Source: Byssochlamys sp. IMV 00236
Lineage: Eukaryota > Ascomycota > Eurotiomycetes > Eurotiales > Thermoascaceae
DNA: 64,000 bases
Direction: 5' to 3'
Assembly: GCA_001931875.2 (NCBI GenBank)
Contig: MSJH02000622.1
Span: 62,001-126,000, forward strand
Part shown: positions 58,936 to 64,000 of the stretch, one piece after another
Numbering within the stretch: position 1 is the stretch's first letter
Layout of the letters: each line of letters begins with the position of its first letter
Made by a program: the position numbers and the translations under genes
Notes under the pieces: model-generated
Databases searched by the model: none
What the model saw: the letters and a program-made list of their open reading frames with translations, nothing else
Told to the model about the DNA's origin: nothing

Positions 58936-60277
58936 GCGGGCTTGACTTCGACTTGAGAGACTCCAAGAAGAAAAAAGTTCTTCAACTTTTGCAATTTTTT
59001 CATCTTTCTCTCGGAAGAACAACAACACCTTGATATGATACGACTTCTGAAATTATTATCAATTTTTTTTTATCGGGCACGATTACTATATCTACGTGGT
59101 TGAGTCCATCCCACGCTACGAGTTGTGAGAATTCACTTTTTTTTTTCATTTTCCTATTTGCTTTAGTTATCTATCTCAGGGAGGTCTCTCGGGAATGTCA
59201 CATGGGATACAGAGGAAATGTTGTTTCAAAATAATGAGGCGTCGTTGTTTTCTTTTCTTTTCTCCCCTTTTCATCATCATGTCCATGTGACGTCGTGGAT
59301 AGGCATGCATGCTATATGAATCTTTATTCCAAATCCCAACCAAACAGGCAGGAAATAAATACTGTACTTTTTTAACTGCTACTGCCATGCTACAATTCTT
59401 GGTAATTATACTTTCCCATCCTATCCACGAAGTAGCAACCACAGATAAAATCCATCAGATCAAGTAGTCAGTCCCCTTCATTTAGCGTACTTATTAGATT
59501 GGCCTGATTTCGACAAAAGACTCTTTATCTACTACGATTGACCTACTCGAAAATACAAAAAAGAAGTAGAGATAATGCTAGAGAACACTCCTCTCCATTC
59601 TACTGAGAGGGATATCATTGACATTATTATGCATCAGTCACTGTAGGATATATAAGAGCGCTTCTTTCCCACTTGACCATATATGGGTCTCATGAACAAA
59701 GGTATTGCAAGTGGACGCCGGATTATCGCACACGTAATAATTATAGGAAAAAACATGATCGGAAAGACCAACGCCAAGATACAACAATAGACATCGGAAT
59801 CTCCCGTCAGCAAACAAAACACTTGTGACAGACAAAACAATCGAATACGCTGCTGGAGAGATATATACGATGCCAAGGCCAAGCTAGATATGCCATAGAT
59901 GGACCGCCAACACCCATAAAAGGAATGTATGTTTCTGATAACATGAGATAAAAGAAAAAAGGTATCTGAATATATGCGACGGCTGCCTATCAGAGGCAGG
60001 TCCGGTATCCAAAATAACAATTGACCGAAGACGGGGTCGGGAGTAAAACAGGTGTGGTACATAGTTCGCGTCATATCCGTGTCGTATAGGTAGTGGAATG
60101 ATGATGGTGATGTTTTGAACAGAATCAGATAGACGTGCATTGGCGTAAAACACCGTATGGTGTTGGAGTAGCGCAGTATCATAGCGAGAAAAGAGCCGAT
60201 GGCGGGAGGGCGTATGCTGGCGGTGTAGAAGCGGGTATCGAAAGAGCCGTCGAAGGCACACCGATAAGGTAGCCCGT
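58936..60277. other. Convergent spacer, leu1 to alpha-1,3-glucan synthase
   Basis: This 1.3 kb stretch between two convergent genes contains T-rich tracts after the leu1 stop (about 58975-59150) and probably both 3' UTRs. Open frames on the minus strand near 59.6-60.3 kb only extend the last glucan synthase exon in wrong frames. No gene was recognised. Confidence 0.65.
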
Positions 60278-63200
60278 TTAGGGTTTGCTGAGCTGTTCCT
60301 TGCGGAAGAAGAGGAAGAAACCACCACTGCATCACCAGTCAGATGACGAACAAAAACGAATACTAAAAGGAGGATTACTTACCAGATCAGAAGCTGGAGG
60401 AACAGAGTGATCCAGAACCAGGCTGTCCAGATGGCGCTGACGCCGCCTGAGATATCAGGGGAGATGTCTCCCGGTCCAATCTTGTTTGGAGCGAAGCCCC
60501 TCGCACAGATCGTAGCGATGGAACCCAGTACTTGAGCGGCGAGAAGCGTAAAGCAGATGTGGAAACGAGTCAGCGTTTGTAGAAGGATCATTCCGAATCC
60601 TACACCCTGCATGGAATCCAGACATCCAAGCCAGAGCCACAAAGATCGTGACACCAGCGCTCCAGATACATAGCTACCAGCCCATGGAAGATAGAGACCG
60701 ATGCCCGAGGTACCCCACCAGATCTGAGCCCAGCGGGGAGCACCAAGACCAATGGCAAACACGGGGAGGATCCAGCTGTGATCCTTGGACAGGACACTCA
60801 GAATGTCTGATGAAAGGGGTTAGCGGGAGCAAGGTTTCAAATGATGTTGGGCGAAACTTACATAGCATACCAGCCCAAACAAATCCGAAGAACAAAATGA
60901 CCAGGAGAACGATCTGCCAGGCCTTTGCATGGTTGGAACTCCACAGGACTTGGAATCAGGTTAGCGCGACCATCACGGCAGTGTTGCAACAGATATGACT
61001 TACAGTTCCAGTTTCTACCGTACGGTGCACTGAGGAAGAAGTTCTGGATAATGACGGTGACGAAGAACCAGAGGACGATCTTCCGACGGAACAAAGACTT
61101 GTAGAAAGAGGGCACCTTTCCAGGTGTCTGGCGGTAGTAATTTGGCAAGCCAAAGGCCAAAAGGAGTCCAATTGCCCAGAGGAAGGCTGCGATAGGGAAC
61201 GTAATAGCACTGGTTTTAGTGTTAGCAATAGATCAAAGTAGGAAAGGTTGCGGGAAGGATGAAAAGGAGACGTACGTCATCTTCCAGCTGTTTGAGATCG
61301 GTTGGCTGTCAATAACACCCGCCTGTGATTGCTTCGTCAAGGACGAACCCCAGTACCAGAGTCCGACAATGTAGGCCTGCTGAGTACCCTGAATCACACA
61401 TGCACGGAAAACCCAGTCTTTGACGGGGGCACCGCTCTCATCACCGAAGTTGAGCGCAAAGAAGATAGAACCACTCGAAGAGGCAACTGCATACAGACCG
61501 GTACCAACGTTCTGAATCCATCCACGGCTGAATTTGTTGCTCTCGAAGTGAGCGACACCGATGAAGATGAAAGCGAGACCATAAAATAACCAAGGAAGCG
61601 AGAGACACACGACAGACTTGAATCGTCGGAAGATGAACCACCAAATAATCGAGGCGATCAGATACGTCGTCGCAATTCCGTAGAGCTTGTCAGCCGTTTC
61701 ACCAACTTCACCGGTGAGTAGCGTAATCTGGTAGGAATTGGCAGCGATGATCTGACCAAGACCGAGGAAGAGCGAATAGACAGGCCAGTCGCCAATGCGA
61801 ATCTGCATCCACTTCTTCAGGCCCGTTGGCGGGACGTAGTCCCTTCCCAGCAAGAATTCATCTGCTTCCTTGTTGACTTCGCTGGGGCTGCTACCATGGG
61901 AGTCCTCATCATTATAAACAGAACCGACCGGGGAATTGCCGCGTTTCCCGCGAAAGATAGAAGGCGCAGGCGACTGGTTGCGGCCCAGTCTCGCATCTCT
62001 GAACCTATCGAACCATTTCTTTTCACTCTTGACCAGGTACTCTTCAATGCACAATTGAGATTCAGAGTTGGAACCGTTCAAATCTTCCAATCGCTTCTCG
62101 AACAGCCTGTAGAATTCGCCGGTGCTATCAGTGAAGAATGGATCAACTTTCTGCAATTTGAAATCCTTCTTGTCACCGACGACTGAATCCAATGACAACA
62201 CCGAGGCGCTGCTCAGGCGGTTTCCGGGTTCGGCAAAAGGCCGCATCGGGGGCAGAAGCGTATCGTCAGCTCCCGGGGACGAAGCTGTGGGTGACCCAGG
62301 CGATCTACCATGCAGAGAGCCGAAGCTCGATTGACGGGGCGACAGGAAGTCCCTGCTCTGAGGTGTCAACGAGCCATGAGAGATTTGCTGATGGTTACTC
62401 TCCATCCTTCGACCGGCTTCAGCTTGCTCCGGGGTCAAGGTATACTCATCATCGCCGTAGAAGCTATGAACCATATCGTCGTCGCTGTCTTCGACATCTT
62501 CTGTCACGGCAACGCCCACACCTTCCTCATTCTCCGGGATGCCGCTCCTCCGAATTGTCCTACGGCCGCGACGTTCAGAAGAATGGCCAGGCCCTGAGCG
62601 GACACCAAGGGAAAGCTGGCGACTCAATCCTGATTTCGGTTTTTCGTCGGCACCAGGGCTGAGATCTCTGCTGTAGACGATTGTATTTCTTTGCTGCGGA
62701 CCCAGAGCGCTCAGGCGGTGTATGTTGGAGTAACTCGAGTTTCTGGAGTGGCTGAGAGGAGGAGTCTGCGTGCCCGTAGGCGTCATATACCCAGGACCAA
62801 TGGGAGGGGTCATCATGCCACTGGGGGTGTTATAGCCAGAAGGTGTCAGTGGTTCGCCCTTAGACTTTGCCAGTTCCTTGTGATGAATGCGAATTGCAGT
62901 GCTCTGGAGAATCTCCAGATCTTCGACCCACTGAGCAACCGGGAACCGTTGTTTCGCTGATCTAGCACGCATCTGCGCTCTGACTTCTTGCTTGGAGTTC
63001 AACGCGCTGTCAATGGCAAGCTTGAACTGATGCAGAAGATGCGACGTAGTTGTCGATTCGACGGTATACCACCAGCCAGGCATTTGGCCCAGACCACCCA
63101 CACGAGCACCGATACCCAGGGCACCTTTACGACCGAATTCGACAGCAACCAGACCGAAAGGTTCGTCACGAGAGGGAATCAGGGCGAACTCCGCACCGGA

Positions 63201-64000
63201 GAAGATATACGGAGGCAAAGCAGTAAACTCTGGTCTTGAAAAGACACGGCCTGGATATAGCTTCATCATACGGTCCAACTTCAAGGCAGCGAACTTTCCG
63301 TAGAGATCGATAACTGGACCAACACAAATCAACTGGACATTGGGACGAGCATCAAGGACAGCCGGGAAGACGTCAGCAATAAGGTCAATACCCTTTTGCA
63401 TAGACCATCTTCCAACAAATACCAGGAGGTCTGCATCGGGGTTCTGCTCCAGTCCGGCCCATTCTTGGGCTTGGCGCTTGAGTTCTTTCCTGTTGGTCTC
63501 AAATTCGGGGTCAACACGGATGTCGGTTTCTTTTGGCATTTCCTTGTTCCATTCACCGGTATCGGACGGGTCAGGATTCGGGAGGTTTCCGACCTTCTTA
63601 AGACCCCAGAAGATAGGATAACGAGCGTAGGAACGTTTTCCGTATTTCTTGGAGACACCGACTGCACCAAAGCCTTGCTGATGTACACGGAGGTAACTAG
63701 CACCTGCGTGAAGAAGGTTGAAAACCTCACCGAACTGGACATATTTTGTAGCAACCTCTGGATCTAAGTTGAACACGGAGCAAACCTCTTCCCTTTCCTT
63801 TTGCGTGCGCATAGGCCACAATCCTTGGAATTCGGCATTATGCAATGACAGACAGGCTGGGACAGTCTGCGGTAGAAGGTACAGAGGAGCGATCGAGCCG
63901 TGGTAGTCGTTGATATGGTACAGATCAATGGGGAATCGCTTGATTGCGAGAGCGATACACTGATTCCAAGCAGAGTAGTAGATGGCACTATCCAAGTCGT
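60278..64000 (-). CDS. ags: Alpha-1,3-glucan synthase, C-terminal half (5' end outside window)
   Basis: This is the C-terminal part of a cell-wall alpha-1,3-glucan synthase, a large multidomain plasma-membrane protein (about 2,400 residues in fungi). About 1,160 residues are visible in exons 64000-61276, 61209-61004, 60948-60862, 60806-60383 and 60326-60278. First comes a GT5 glycogen-synthase-like domain (YHINDYHGSIAPLYLLPQTV, LLVFVGRWSMQKGIDLIADV, LIPSRDEPFGLVAVEFGRKG). A Ser/Thr/Pro-rich cytosolic linker follows, and then a polytopic C-terminal domain with many helices (GDWPVYSLFLGLGQIIAANS; SAITFPIAAFLWAIGLLLAF) thought to export the glucan. The protein ends in IWCGFFLFFRKEQLSKP. The N-terminal amylase-like domain is beyond the window edge. 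The gene is convergent with leu1. Confidence 0.95.

Noticed and set aside
59634..60335. 233-codon minus-strand frame downstream of leu1
   Set aside because: It is an out-of-frame extension of the last alpha-glucan synthase exon, whose correct frame stops at 60278.

Overview
This window is from a filamentous ascomycete, most likely an Aspergillus or a close relative in the Eurotiales. The genes carry short GT-AG introns of about 40-130 bases. A clear flbA, the RGS regulator of asexual development, is present. An isopropylmalate dehydratase gene lies next to an alpha-1,3-glucan synthase gene, a pairing I recall from Aspergillus chromosomes but could not check here. No bacterial-type operons, CRISPR arrays, rRNA or tRNA genes were seen. 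One 20-base run of N marks an assembly gap.

Left part (1-30.9 kb) holds housekeeping and developmental genes with large spacers: the 3' end of a methylenetetrahydrofolate reductase; a 9.1 kb stretch with no convincing gene; flbA; the Paf1-complex subunit CDC73; a SnoaL-like small protein; a SET3-type PHD/SET chromatin protein; a long purine-rich leader region; an APC-family amino acid permease; the nucleoporin SEH1; and ALG7, the first enzyme of N-glycan synthesis.

Middle part (31-55 kb) looks accessory. It has two MFS-type transporters (an anion:cation-symporter/DAL5-like one and an UNC93-like one), a 2-oxoglutarate/Fe(II) oxygenase of the AsaB/CmcJ-like family, a MUP1-like amino acid transporter, two paralogous flavin-dependent monooxygenases of the NtaA/SnaA/DszA family (one with four introns, one with none), a ToxD-like NAD(P)-dependent oxidoreductase, an unusual SET-domain protein, a BOR1-like borate/anion exchanger and a Baeyer-Villiger-type monooxygenase. 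No PKS, NRPS, terpene synthase or pathway-specific transcription factor is visible. If these genes work together, uptake and oxidative breakdown of a nitrogen-, sulfur- or carbonyl-bearing compound fits better than assembly of a classical secondary metabolite. Co-function is inference.

Right part (55-64 kb) returns to core metabolism. It holds leu1 (3-isopropylmalate dehydratase), with a Gcn4/CpcA-type and a Leu3-type site in its promoter, and then, convergent to it, the C-terminal half of an alpha-1,3-glucan synthase that runs off the window end.

All multi-exon models were built by hand from reading frame, splice signals and family motifs. Splice phases were checked arithmetically, but no transcript or database evidence was available.
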